Positions 12,731-25,139 of a DNA stretch of 64,000 nucleotides are shown here, one piece after another. The translations under genes and the position numbers were made by a program. This DNA is from Epiperipatus broadwayi. Lineage: Eukaryota; Onychophora; Udeonychophora; Euonychophora; Peripatidae. Position 1 is the first letter of the stretch. The number at the start of each line of letters is the position of its first letter. The DNA is taken from contig JAQFVV010000003.1 of assembly GCA_028023455.1 (NCBI GenBank), forward strand, positions 2,132,001 through 2,196,000, read 5' to 3'. Under the pieces are notes generated by a model. That model made no database searches. It was not told where the DNA came from and saw only the letters and a list, made by a program, of their open reading frames with translations.

Positions 12731-14079
12731 GTCCTAACTATGAAACCAATAGCCTGAAATTAACCCCTTAAAATAAACATAAATGAATTTAAACATAGTT
12801 ATTAATTTTTATCTATGCAGCTATCTACACCCAACTTTAATTTGATACATTTTAATTAAAACTTAACACAAAAAAAATTGAAATGATTGCTTAAACAGAT
12901 GCATAAAAAAATTACTAATAATTGATTCTGAATTTTTTAGGTCAGATAATAGTTATTTTTAGCTATTAATTGCAAATTCAGGAAAAGTTCTTATTAGATA
13001 AACACAAGAGTTCATACTTTATGGATTGAGCAGATAGAGAGGTCCATCTTCTTGATCACTTTCATAGATTGCTTGTCCTTCTTTGAAATGAAACTGCTAC
13101 TTGCCATGCATTTGGTCAGGAACTGTCATCCAGAGGTTTCAGCTGGTTGTCCGGAAATTAAATTTATTGCAGACTTCTACATTGCGAAATCTGAAATACA
13201 GCTAAGGTTCATATATATATAGCTTAATAGTCAGCATCTAAGACAACAACAATTATAATAATCATTTGGCTTTTATATTTTTATTCTCCTCCTATCATCC
13301 AATCTTCGGATTCAATGAGCAATATGTCACTAATCCTCTCATGTTTCATTTACAGTCCATGCTGTCATTTCATGCTTGCATAGGCCATTTAATTTCTTTT
13401 CATTCTCTTACCATTTAATTATTTGAGTGCCCCAAGGGCTAGTGTGCTTTAGAACAATCATTTAATTAATAAAACAATCATTTCCATTTTCTAAGATTAT
13501 AGAAATCAACACTATTTCTATTTTCAAAAATATCAAATCTTTACATCTTTACTTTTTTACAAAAAAAAAAAAATACTTTCAAATACTTTCATTTTTAAAA
13601 TAGTTTTTAAAGTTTCCTATCTGTGCAATATAAATATGTTAAACAACTTTCAGTTTTCAGTTTTTAAGTTAAGTTTTTTTATTTTTAATAAATCAATTTT
13701 TATTTACGATCTTTTTATTTTCATTTTAAATATTGTAACGGCATTTGATATACCATTACAATATATATATATATTATTAAAAATCGATGTCTGTATTTCT
13801 TCAAAATAATATATGTAAATTTATAAATAAATATTTGAAAATACAGTACTCAAAAGTTTATAAAAAATATATGTAATTATAAATTTATTAAACGCACATT
13901 CACATTGATTACGTAAGTAATATTTACTGAGGCTATAACCTGTATAACTGTCACTTAGAAGCACTTTCAGCTAATGTGTAGCTTTGTCAACTATCACTTT
14001 TAAAATGTCAGCTCCCATAATTCTGTGATCTTAATGTTTGCTGCTTGCCTATTAATTAAATCTTGCTTATAATTATATA

Positions 14080-15123
14080 TTAACATCGCCTCTTTAATTT
14101 TCCTTTTATTATTATTTCACATATTTCTTTATAAATTTTTTTAATAAAACTTGCCTGTTGATTTAAAATATATGGTATTGATATCCACAGTTTTTTATCA
14201 GAAGAATTAACAATATTATTAATACTTTTATATTTAGAAGTAAAATTTTTAACAGTGTAATAAACACAATGATAATTGTATCCAACATTTAACAATTCAT
14301 TATAATAAATTTCAATATTTTTAGTTTTATCTGATGCATATTTACAAGGGTTATCATTTCTAAATAAAAAGGACTTCAAGCCTGCCATTTTATGTGACAT
14401 TGGTACTTTTGATTCATATGGAATATATCCTCTTTTTACTATTAGTTTAAGAGTCATATTGTAATCCAGTTTATCCTTGTTTCTAGTTATCATGAGATCT
14501 AAAAATTGAACACTCATTGAATTTTCATCTGTTTTAATCCATTTTAAGCCCTTTATATTATTTAATTCATTAAACAAATCATTAATAGCATTTGGCTTTC
14601 CACAAACAAAAACATCATCAACATATCGATTGTATAAAATAATATCTCTCTGATAATTTTTCTTTTTTAAAATATTTTCTTCATATGTAGATATAACAAA
14701 ATTACATATTTGGGCAACTGTAAAAAGACCCATGGGCCACCGATTATTCATTTTATAAAATTCGTGCTTAAAAATTGCATAAATGTTTTTATCAAGAAAG
14801 TTTAATGTTTCAACAATAAATTTTATTATTTTAACGTTAACATTTTTTAACTTTAATGCATTATTAATTATTTCAATAGAAGTCATTCTGTCAATTGATC
14901 CGTACATTTCACTGACATCAAAGGTACAAATTACATCATAATTATCAATAACAATATTATTAATTTTACTAACAAAATCAAATGATTAATGTATTGTATA
15001 CATACCAAAACCAAGAATTTCCTGTAACATTTTCTCAATTAATTTATATGTTTCATAATAAAATGCACCCCCAAAATCAATCATTAATTGTAGTGGTTCT
15101 TTTTCTTCATGCAATTTTATATT
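14080..15123 (-). pseudogene. Penelope-like reverse transcriptase, left copy, endonuclease deleted
   Basis: The open part is 14907-14080 (275 codons). It extends upstream through the in-frame TAA at 14986-14988, adding the FDV stretch of motif A. Visible reverse-transcriptase features are motif A region (FDVSEMYGSID, the last part from the ORF start MYGSID), motif B-like WPMGLFTVAQICNFVIS, and the catalytic YVDD box in NRYVDDVFV. Penelope-style VQFLDLMITRNKDK and SHKMAGLKSFLFR follow. The frame then jumps from KKIYKEICE directly to IIKGKLKRRC, where the right copy has the GIY-YIG domain, so about 330 bp are deleted. Family enzymes copy RNA into DNA, priming at a nicked or exposed 3' end. Motif B departs from the usual GSPLSP-like sequence. 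Confidence 0.85.
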
Positions 15124-15153
15124 TGCAGTATGTCCTAGAATATTTTCAAATAT

Positions 15154-16560
15154 AAAATTGCATAAAGAAAAAGAACCACTACAATTAATGATTGATTTTG
15201 GGGGTGCATTTTATTATGAAACATATAAATTAATTGAGAAAATGTTACAGAAAATTCTTGTTTTTGGTATGTATACAATACGTTAATCATTTGATTTCTT
15301 TAGTAAAATTAATAATATTGTTATTGATAATTATGATGTAATTTGTACCTTTGATGTCAGTGAAATGTATGGATCAATTGACAGAATGACTTCTATTGAA
15401 ATAATTAATAATGCATTAAAGTTAAAAATTGTTAATGTTAAAATAATAAAATTTATTGTTGAAACATTAAACTTTCTTGATAAAAACATTTATGCAATTT
15501 TTAAGCAAGAATTTTATAAAATGAATAATCGGTGGCCCATGGGTCTTCCTACAGTTGCCCAAATATGTAATTTTGTTATATCTACATATGAAGAAAATAT
15601 TTTTAAAAAGGAAAATTATCAGAGAGATATTATTTTATACAATCGATATGTTGATGATGTTTTTGTTTGTGGAAAGCCAAATGCTATTAATGATTTGTTT
15701 AATGAATTAAATAATATAAAGAGCTTAAAGTGGATTAAAACAGATGAAAATTTAATGAGTGTTCAATTTTTAGATCTCAAGATAACTAGAAACAAGGATA
15801 AACTGGATTACAATATGACTCTTAAACCAATAGTAAAAAGAAGATATATTCCATATGAATCAAAAGTACCAATGTCACACAAAATGGCAGGCTTGAAGTC
15901 CTTTTTATTTAGAAATGATAACCTTTGTAAATATGCATCAGATAAAACTAAAAATATTGAAATTTATTATAATGAATTGTTAAATGTTGGATACAATTAT
16001 CATTGTGTTTATTATACTGTTAAAAATTGTACTTCTAAATATAAAAATATTAATAATAATGTTAATTCTTCTGATAAAAAACTGTGGATATCAATACCAT
16101 ATATTTCAAATCAACAGGCAAGTTTCATTAAGAAAATTTATAAAGGAATATGTAATATTGCATTTTATGCACTACTTACATTAAATAAATTAATAAACAA
16201 TTCAAAAGATAAAACGTTATTGATAAATAAAAATTGTATCATTTACAAATGTACATGTAGGTGTGGGACTGGATATATAGGTGAATCGAAGTGCACATTG
16301 GAAAAAAAGAACAAAATAGCACTTATTATTATTTAAAAGGATTCAAAATACAAAACAAAATTTTAAAAATAATGATACTTTTTCAGCTTTTATCTTTTAT
16401 GACCATAATAAATCATGTATATATGGTTTCAATTTTAATTATAACAATGTAAAAATATTGGAAACTGAAAGAAATAATAATAAAAGGAAAATTAAAGAGG
16501 CGATGTTAATATATAAATATAAGCAAGATTTAATTAATAGGCAAGCAGCAAATGTTAAGA
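15154..16560 (+). pseudogene. Penelope-like RT plus GIY-YIG endonuclease, right copy
   Basis: The longest open frame is 15365-16336 (323 codons). The same frame reads back through TAA 15284-15286 to about 15154 (PLQLMIDFGGAFYYETYKLI), so the apparent Met start is not the true one. Reverse-transcriptase marks are FDVSEMYGSID, WPMGLPTVAQICNFVIS, the YVDD box (NRYVDDVFV) and VQFLDLKITRNKDK. The endonuclease follows with CIIYKCTCRCGTGYIGESK, a GIY-YIG core with its Cys pairs. After a frameshift near 16300, the family's C-terminal part continues (KILETERNNNKRKIKEAMLI) to about 16560. Domain order RT then GIY-YIG is the canonical Penelope order, not the permuted Naiad order. The copy is 5'-truncated and inactive as read. 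Confidence 0.9.
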
Positions 16561-16774
16561 TCACAGAATTATGGGAAAGTTGACATCATGGAATTATGGG
16601 AAGGCTGGCATTTTAAAAGTGATAATTGACAAAGCTACAAGTTAGTTGAAAGTGCTTCTAAGTGACAGTTATACATATATTTTTTATAAACTTTTGAGTA
16701 CTGTATTTTCAAATATTTATTTATAAATTTACATATATTATTTTGAAGAAATACAGACATCAATTTATAACAAG

Positions 16775-17115
16775 ATTTTTTTATGATAAATGCTATTACA
16801 AGAGAAGGCATTCAACTCATCTTTATCTAGGAATGTCCCCATCTCCAGACCAGTTTCAAGTTATGGTTCTCTTCAGTGAGGAAATAGGACACCAGATTCA
16901 AAAAAACAATTCAAGCTATGCATTTATCTAATAGTTAACTGTCTAGAAGATGTGAAACTTTTAGACAGCTACATGCCTTTAAGGTCAGCTCTCCAATTAA
17001 AAAATCATATGGGCCTGAAATTAATTTAAATACTCCATATATTGATAGGCTTAGCCATTTAATTTAGCCAAAGTCCTTAACAGAAAAATAATAATAGTAA
17101 TATAGAAAGTCAGAT
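16775..17115 (-). mobile_element. Penelope terminal repeat (pLTR-like)
   Basis: It abuts the 3' tail of the right Penelope copy but is in opposite sense to it. It matches 20625-20985 and, inverted, 21060-21430. Shared blocks include ATAAATGCTATTACAAGAGA (near 16788), the hammerhead segment, and GGCTTAGCCATTTAATTTAG (near 17048). It is probably the terminal repeat of the same Penelope family. Confidence 0.65.
16833..16892 (-). ncRNA. Hammerhead ribozyme relic in Penelope terminal repeat
   Basis: Minus strand: helix I strand TGTCC..TCCTCA; core CTGAAGA (16870-16876), which fits CUGANGA because the seventh position is free; degraded helix II; GAAA (16854-16857); helix III AC-TG-GT; cleavage triplet GTC (16848-16850). 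The return strand TGGAGA..GGGGACA pairs as GGACA/TGTCC after an internal loop. Core and cleavage site are intact but helix II is one base short and poorly paired, so activity is doubtful. Confidence 0.6.
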
Positions 17116-17228
17116 GATATCTGACTTTCTACATTACTATTATATATATATATATATATATTGTAACCTCTGCGTTCTTCATTACTATTATATATATATA
17201 TATATATATTGTAACCTCTGCGTTCTTC
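17105..17228. repeat. Short palindrome and duplicated (AT)n plus flank
   Basis: GAAAGTCAGATGATATCTGA is part of a perfect short palindrome at 17105-17129. The block ATTACTATT, (AT)n, TTGTAACCTCTGCGTTCTTC is then present twice in tandem (about 17132-17180 and 17181-17229, period 49 bp). Confidence 0.75.
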
Positions 17229-20200
17229 ACTTATATCACTTTATGTACAATTAAGTGCACATACGCCAATTCGATACAAGATAGAATAAATTTATAAATG
17301 AAATTATTTTTTTTGTACTGATAAACTCCTATGTCGTTATTCCTCTATGGCTTAGCTCAGTTGAGGTTATAGGATATGGTGGTCATATTGAATGCCAATA
17401 AGGATGATATAAACATTCATAAACAACAATTCTGTAATGTTGACCCAATTATATTCTAAACATCTATTCAATAATAAGAAATAGTGTGAAATTGATAATT
17501 ATTGCATTCAGAATAGTATAAACAATGATGAGGGTCAGGTACCTTTTGCCCCACATCACCATCTATTCTAAGCAAAGTAAAACATATTTTTGACACTGCA
17601 ATATTAAGATCTGTTACCTTTAGACTGTCTAAGTAAATGACCTATACTGGCAAATCTATATATTCTATAGTTATATTATGTTGATCATGTGTGTGTGTGG
17701 AAATGGACAATAGAACGTAAATAATAAAACAACTCATATGGGATATTACTTCAATAAAACATTTATTATAAATAAACGACAAAATAAATATTAAAAAAAT
17801 ATTATTTTATACACCTTGCTAGTAATTATAATACTTCTCTTATAGGAATACAAATTAATTAATATTTATTATATCAATTTAAGTGATAATTCTACTATTG
17901 CTTTCTTTTTTATTAGACAAAATAAAATTTATCTTAAGTTAATATTTCATTCATACTGGAGGATGAACTGTTAACAATAAAAACAAATAAGATATTGATA
18001 AGATATGTAATACAATATAATATCTATTTGTAACCAATAATTCTAGTAATAGTTTTATCCACTATTTCTTTATTGACCATATTTTCGAGTATGTGCGCCT
18101 TTATAACATTACAAATATAATGCATTTATAAATCATACTTTTACTAGCTTATTTACAGAACGAATGGTGCAACAAGTTAATCATTAAACTAATGATCTCT
18201 TAAAAATGTATTATAAACATCTATAAAACACTTATCTGATATAATCAGTATATATTATCTAAAGATAACTACATCCAAATTAAAAAAAAAGAAAGGGGAA
18301 TACTAATAACTAAACATTCGCATCTATATGCATGAGGGTTAACTAACATCTCCAAACTCAACCTTAACTCATTAATCTAACATCCACTAACTTTAAGACC
18401 TAAAGGCTACAGAACTTAGCCGACTTAAAATTAATAACTGGGGCATTTGCCATTTCATTTAAAAGGAAAAGAAATACAACTATTTTAGCGATATTCTCTA
18501 AAATAAGTAAGTACACCAACGACCCATGATTTAATAAGCAAATAATCAGGAGAGTATAACTCAATCCATGTAATACAATCATCTCTCAACCATTTCTACA
18601 TCTAAATGCATTCAACGTATTTTCTACATAAACAAATTTATAAACAGACAAGATTTTAATTCTCTATTTTTTTAACAAATTGCAGCAATGAAATTGAAAT
18701 AAAAATAAAATACAATTTTGAAAAAAGAAAATAATAATAATAATAATTTATAACAGTGCACACACACTCGAATATAGTATTATATATATGATTTCTAAAT
18801 CATATAAGATAATACACTGTCCTATTACAACAACAATAAGTTACATTAGCTTAACAAAAAAATATATATATATCTAGTATAAGCAATAAGAAGAAATACC
18901 TATCAACATTTAATCACTAAATGTTGAGGTTTTTTTTTTAAATTTGAAGTTTGAACGAAAGTATACACTGCTTCCAACAATAACAATGAATTACACATTA
19001 AAAAGAAAAAACAAAAAAAAAACGTTGCTCTTATCGGTTGAAGTATAATCTGACAAGAGCTGCAATAGTTTCTGATATTTTAAAATCTCCTAGCAAACGT
19101 AAGAAACATCATTGGTATGCAATGGAATTATTTATTAATTACAAGAAACAAAATCTCTGATTTGGTAAAATAATCCTGGTAAAAGTTTATGACTTTATTC
19201 CTTTAGCTTTTAGTACTTACTATAATTTTCATTAATGATTATCATTAATTTATTCTTGCTTGTATACATTGTGATAATTAATCATTAAATATTGTTAAGT
19301 TATGCATTTAAATTACTCATTGTTTTTTTTTATATGCTCGAATAGTAAAGTTCTTTGGTATATAAAACTATCCTGCTGATAAGAGAATTAAAATAGATAA
19401 ATTTTTTCATTTTAACTTTATCTTGCATAATATAAATAGAATTTTTTTAACTGAGAGCATATAAAGCATCTGACTACAGTGTTTAATAAAAAAAAATTTA
19501 GTTATCTTTATTTTTAATAATTTTATAATTCAGATATTATTTATTTATGGTAATACTTTAAAATAAACTATAATTAATAATCTTACATAATATCCATGCA
19601 TTTTGAATACATCAATCTTAAAACATCAGTTGATAAAAGCCAGATCTGGTACCTTGAGAGTTTATTCTTCCATGTGTAGTATTATTTTAAGTAGTATGAT
19701 AGAAAAATCATCCACAAGAATAGTAGCAAATCTTCACGATGTTTATTTCACTTATTTTACTATTTTTTTAGAGAGTTATCCTATTTTCTATAACCTTTTT
19801 TTTTATATACCTTCTTCCTTGAAATCTCTTGTTTAAGCACTTCTTTGTCCAAACTCTCTCACGCCCTCTTTTTTTATTATAATCAACTTGGCAATACACC
19901 AGAATTTTCTTGCTTTATAAAATGTCAATAATAAAACATTGGAATGAAAGAAAAAAAAACATTAAATACTAAATATTAATTTACAATGCTACCTAATAAT
20001 AAACAGATAACCTTTGCAATTTTAAATATAAGACCTCAAGTAATACATATTTAATAAATACTAAATAAAATAAAAATTATAAATCATTCTAATTAATGGT
20101 ATATCTGTGTATCTGTTTTCTATTGCATGGAAATTCTACTACTACAATTTGGACATTATAAGTAATAGTATAAAATATGAATAAAATGTGAGATGATGTA

Positions 20201-20535
20201 AAATGAACATACACCCATATATACAAGTTAAATCTCTGATAGGAGTAGACAATAAGTTAGTAAACCACTGAATAAACACCTGCTACAGCTCTCCCATTAA
20301 TTTAGCTCTCATACTACCAATCCTTGATATTGTCAATCACCCTCTTTTACTACCAGACACATATAACCTAAAATTTTAACAACTGGTACACCCAACTAAA
20401 ATTTTAATTTTTTTAAAACCAAATTTCAAATACTAAATTATATCACAATTCTTTTTTTTTAAATATTTATCTCTAGCCATTATGGGAACAAATGTGACCT
20501 TCTAACATTTCTTCCTGGTGCCAATCTGGAAGGTC

Positions 20536-20538
<3 letters not shown>
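17229..20538. other. AT-rich intergenic DNA, no gene seen
   Basis: No recognised coding sequence. The 77-codon frame at 19603-19836 and the 60-codon frame at 18400-18582 have no domain, and their codon use is indistinguishable from the flank. Confidence 0.55.

Positions 20539-20618
<80 letters not shown>
20539..20618. repeat. (AT)n microsatellite, about 80 bp
   Basis: Uninterrupted AT dinucleotides. The overlapping minus open frame with alternating Tyr-Ile is an artefact. It sits at the edge of the Penelope terminal repeat, a common position for such tails. Confidence 0.97.
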
Positions 20619-20620
<2 letters not shown>

Positions 20621-20679
20621 AAACAAACTTTTTTATATAAATGCTGCAAGAGAAGGTATTCAAAATATTTATTTAGAAT

Positions 20680-20742
20680 TATCCCTATCCCAAACAAGTT
20701 TTAAGCTGATGGCTCTCATCCATGATGCATTAGGACATTCAG
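20680..20742 (-). ncRNA. Degraded hammerhead (left arm)
   Basis: It aligns to the Penelope terminal-repeat hammerhead with helix II GAGC/GCTT around loop CATCA still pairing. The core start is changed to TGGATGA and GAAA to AAAA. TTGGGATAGG and TGTCCTAATG keep the helix I pairing. It is inactive as written. Confidence 0.5.
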
Positions 20743-21310
20743 ACCCTAGATCCAAAATTTAACTCAAGCCCAGCATTTGTTGAATAATTAACTATTAAGT
20801 AGAAAATATGAAATTTTCAGACATTTATATGTCTTCAAATCTAGCTATCTAACATAAATAGCTATAAGAGACTGAACAAAATTTAGATCCACCATATATT
20901 AATAGCTTAGCAATATAACATTAACAAAATCTCAAAAGGCAAACTATAGTAGTAAGGAAATCAGGTCATACATCATGTGACTTAATTTAATAAGCTTATA
21001 TTTACAAATGTAAATATAATGAGCATGCTAATAGCTCCAAATAAAATTTTTTTTTAATAAATTAAATCACATGATGTATGACTTGATTTCCTTACTATTA
21101 GAGTTTAACTTTTGAGAATTTGGTGATGTTATATTGCTAAAGCTATTAATATATGGTAGATCTCAATTTTGTTTATTCCCATATAGATATTTAAGTTAGA
21201 TAGCTGGATTTGAAGTCATATAGATATCTGGAAATTTTCTGATTTTCTACTTAATAATTAAGTATTTGATAAATGCTGGGCTTGAGTTTGTATTTTGGAT
21301 CTAATGTTTG

Positions 21311-21371
21311 AATGTCCTAGTGCCTCACTGTCAAAAGCCATCATCTTGAAACTAGTTTGGGATAGGGATAA
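21311..21371 (+). ncRNA. Degraded hammerhead (right arm)
   Basis: Plus strand: AATGTCCTAGTGCCTCA, core read as CTGTCAA instead of CTGANGA, a decayed helix II, GAAAC with TA and GTT cleavage triplet, then TGGGATAGGGAT. The strand complementarity TCCTA/TAGGG persists. The core is broken, so this is a relic. Confidence 0.5.
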
Positions 21372-21499
21372 ATCTAGAGAGATTGTGAATGCTTTCTCTT
21401 TGGCATTCATAAAAAAGCTTGTTTAGAGTTATTACCATACTCGTTATATTTACATTTGTAAATACAAGCTTATTAAATTAAGTCACATGATATTATATA

Positions 21500-22350
21500 T
21501 ATATATATTGATGTCTGTACTTCTTCAAAGCAATATACGTAATTATATAATTGAATATTTATAAATACAGTAATCATATATATTTTAAAATTTTTATCCA
21601 CTTAGTAGCCCTTTTGACTATCCTTGTAGTCTTTGTCAAGTAATACTTTGAAAGGCTAACCTTCCCACAATTCCATAATCTTAATGTTTGCTACCTGTCT
21701 GTTAATTAAGTCATGTTTGTATTTGTATATTAACATAGCTTTTTATATTTTTCTTTTGTTGTTATTTTTTTTAATTAGCAATATTTTAACATTGTTGTAA
21801 TTGAAGTTAAAACCATAAATACATTAATTATTATGGTCATAATAAAATGGATGCTAAAACATTATTATCTACTTTGCAATTTTGATTCGATTTCTGAACT
21901 CTTTTTAATAACAGCAAGTGTTCTTTAGTTTTTTTCCAATATACATCTTAATTCACCTACATATACACTACCACACCTACATATCCATTTATAAATGATA
22001 CAATTTTTATTTATAAATGAGGTTTTATCTTTAGAATTAGTTATTAATTTGTTTAATGTAGGAGATGTGTAAAATGCAATATCACACATACCTTTATAAA
22101 TCTTCCTTATAAAATTTACTTGATCATTCAAAATGTATGATATTGATATCCATATTTTTTATTAGCAGGAGGATCAATATTTTTATTAAAATTTTTATTC
22201 TTATATCTCATATTAAAATCTTTAATAACATTATACACATGATTATAATTTTAACCAACATTTAACAATTCATTCGAATATATTTCAATATTTTTGCCTT
22301 TATCCAATAAATATTTGCAAAGACTATTATTTCTAAATAAGAAAGACATC
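21500..22350 (-). pseudogene. Third Penelope-like copy, endonuclease part
   Basis: The minus frame 22131-21925 gives NDQVNFIRKIYKGMCDIAFY, then KNCIIYKWICRCGSVYVGEL, the same GIY-YIG segment as the right copy at 15-16 kb (YVGE in place of YIGE). The upstream part to about 22350 matches the SDKKLW..YNELLNVGYN region with stops and small indels. The downstream tail to 21500 matches the shared 3' tail (ATCTTAATGTTTGCTACCTG). It lacks the reverse transcriptase core. Confidence 0.8.
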
Positions 22351-24375
22351 AAACCTGAATGCAAAAAGTTATTAATTGTAAACATTGAGATGAAATAGTA
22401 AGTAATGACAAATTAACAATGAAAATGAACTACAATTATCATTTGGTTAATGTACTGTATTGCTTAATTATTTTCAATTGCCTACAAACAAAAAACTTAA
22501 AAGGCATACCCACACAAAAATAAAACCCTAAATCTTTTCAATAAACTAATATTAATACCTATAATAAATTAACATATTACAAAAATCTTTTTGGTACTTA
22601 ATGCATTTTCCCCATTGTTTTATTCATGTTTCCTTTAATAGTTTTCATTGTACAGCAGTCTTTTTAAAAAGTGTGATTCTTTAAAAATTAATAGAAATCA
22701 TCCAATAAGAAAGAACAAAGTTCAATTATCTTGGAATAAAATTTTTAAAATAAAATAAGAAAGTGCACTTTATTTTTTTATTTTATTTTAAAGAATCAAC
22801 TGAGGAGTCTACCCAGTTAACAAAACCATTCTTGAAAATCTCTTAGAACTGCAATTTGCTAATTGGCTAAATGTGACAAAAGATTATGATTAAATTCATA
22901 CTTGTGAGTTTTTAAATAAACCAAGATGGCAGCTCATATTCTTAATAAATGTACAGTTTTGAGGGCCTATAATCTACTGAAGATATGTTACTTATTAAAT
23001 TAAAACAAAATTAATAAATGAATTGCTAAATTTGGAAAAAAAAATTGTGATAAACTTCATTAAGAAGCTTTTTTTTTTTAAACTTATAACGTGGAAAGTG
23101 ACAAGACATTTTTAACATTGTTGTACTTTAGTTCAATTCAGTGTTTCTTTTTGTCGGCAGATTTTTTTTTTTTTTTATAAATTGTCATAGTGATAAAAAT
23201 TTGGAATCTTCCTGTTACAGAACATGATGCAGTGGACTTTTTCCAAAGGTATGGGATCTTGTCCTTTCGAAAAGTGTGTGTATTGCATGATGCAGATATG
23301 AAAAAAGTATAAATATTGTATTTATTTATTTTTCCTGTTAATAATTTAATCCTAAAAAAAAGAAAATAAATTGTAAATATTGTAATTAATTTTTTCATAG
23401 TGATTTCTTTTTTAAAAAATAGCAAAAATTAAAAATATCCCAAACTGTACCTCACAAGTACCTTAAATTCTCAGATATTATTATTATCTAATTTAGAAGA
23501 TATGTTTAATGTAGTGATAGACTTAGGTTCAACAGATAAAGATTTTTAGATTGAAGCTCAACCTATCATTTTGGTTTCTTGAACACCTGCAGCACTCCAA
23601 AGAACAAACAAAGTTGTAAGACATATTTCATAAAGAGAAATAAAAGATTTAGAACAATTTGGATTAAAAATCTTTAGTACACAACAACCACTAACAAATA
23701 AATACATTTAACACCAATAAATATTTGTGACAAATAAAGACAATTAATGTACATAATCAATAATATATCATCTAGTAGGACAGTTTTCAGTATTAGAGTT
23801 ATAATTACAAGATTTTAGGTTTGACATTAGCATTAATCAGTTTTTTAATTCTCTTCTTCTGTTATTTTATTTTATTCAATATACATATTATGTTATTACT
23901 AATTATCTCCAAATATTTTCAGGCTTTTGAATTTTCTTATCCATGTTAATAATATAAAAAATTACTCGGATCCACCAACATTAATTTGAAAGCTCTAAGT
24001 ATTACGATGATAAAATAAATTATATTAAAGTCTGGCAAATTATCTTCAGTATAGTCAGATGTTATTATTATTTGGTCATCTATCTTATTGTCTGATCATC
24101 AATTTTATGTTGAGATAGACAACTATTTATAGAAGATAATCAAATGTTATTGCCTGATGGTTATATTCCTTTGTCTAGTTACAACAACCCGATTTCTGTC
24201 AGTGAAAACATGTGCAAATATTTTTATAATCTGCTATAAACCTAATTTTTCCATCTTTTAATTTATAAATATATAGACATAAAAACAATATTGTACATAT
24301 ATATGTGATTTTAAAAATTGAACACATTAATACAAGCATAAGCAAAAAAAAAAAAAAATCAGGCGACTGCATATT
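22351..24375. other. AT-rich intergenic DNA, no gene seen
   Basis: Homopolymer and A/T tracts only. The frame at 23138-23425 (95 codons, Lys/Phe-rich) and that at 24199-24444 have no domain. Confidence 0.55.
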
Positions 24376-24392
24376 GCGCGCGCGCGTGTGTG
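24376..24392. repeat. Alternating CG/TG tract (Z-DNA-prone)
   Basis: GCGCGCGCGCGTGTGTG, a perfect purine-pyrimidine alternation with five CpG steps, in a region otherwise almost devoid of CpG. Confidence 0.9.
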
Positions 24393-25139
24393 AACACAAC
24401 ACTCCGTTTCTTGATTTGCTTGTAAACAATTTTATATTCTTCATCTAACATCAGATTACTTTATGCGCTTGATTTCTTCAGTTATGACAATTTCTACGTT
24501 CTCACATTTGCTTTTAAAGCAATCAAAATAATTCATGCGAAAACTGAAAAGAGAGGAACAGCAATTTTGTTCCTTTCTTAATAAAGTTTAATATAATTTT
24601 TCGATTTCTTTTTAATGATATCTTAATTGTAGAATGTTTTCAAAGGAATAATAATAAATAATTCTCATATTTAAATGCTTAAATTTATTGATTAGTTTAC
24701 TCACATACAATAAATGTTAATTTACTCTTATTTCAATGATATTTACATAACAAAATTTAATTTCAATTTCACAAATTATTTATTTTGGTAAATAGCTCTC
24801 GGATGTTTATAAGAATGTGCTTGTTGTGTGTTATCTATAGAGGATAACTCGTAAGCGGTTGTTATAAGTTTTAACGTCTAAACCATGAAATTAAATATTC
24901 CTGTATGTTGATATGTAAAAAAATTACCATGTCATTTTAAATCTAAATGGTGTTAACCCAAGTTCAGAATTATTTCATTCTAGTACCTTTTAATTAACTC
25001 ATTGAGATAGCCTTTTATATTGGTGAGAATATAGATACCTTGTTATTTTTATCTAAACAATTATGGCTCCTAAAAAATCTATATTAGTTAAATAAATAAT
25101 AATGGGAATATCATTAAAAATATAATTGTGATATGATGA

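Larger units (their letters stand above)
13755..16770. mobile_element. Two Penelope-like elements head to head (palindrome)
   Basis: A minus copy (about 15123 down to 13755) and a plus copy (about 15150 to 16770) are near-identical inverted arms meeting at a loop of about 30 bases. Each arm runs from a 5'-truncated reverse transcriptase, through the endonuclease region, to a shared 3' tail. Tail pairs include ATCTTAATGTTTGCTGCTTG (near 14029) with its inverse, and the end blocks at 13780-13860 and 16690-16765. Both arms carry the same in-frame TAA (14986-14988 and 15284-15286), so they derive from one already defective copy or source. The left arm also lacks about 330 bp that includes the GIY-YIG segment. 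Confidence 0.85.
20625..21430. mobile_element. Inverted pair of Penelope terminal repeats
   Basis: The left arm at about 20625-21003 is mirrored by the right arm at about 21057-21430. Examples are AGGAAATCAGGTCATACATC (20956) against its inverse near 21064-21092, and TTATCCCTATCCCAAACAAG (20680) against its inverse near 21355. Both match 16775-17115. Each arm carries a degraded hammerhead. The spacer of about 55 bases is A/T only. Confidence 0.8.

Noticed and set aside
19603-19836. 77-codon frame as a small gene
   Set aside because: No motif, signal, paralogue or codon signal. Consistent with chance.
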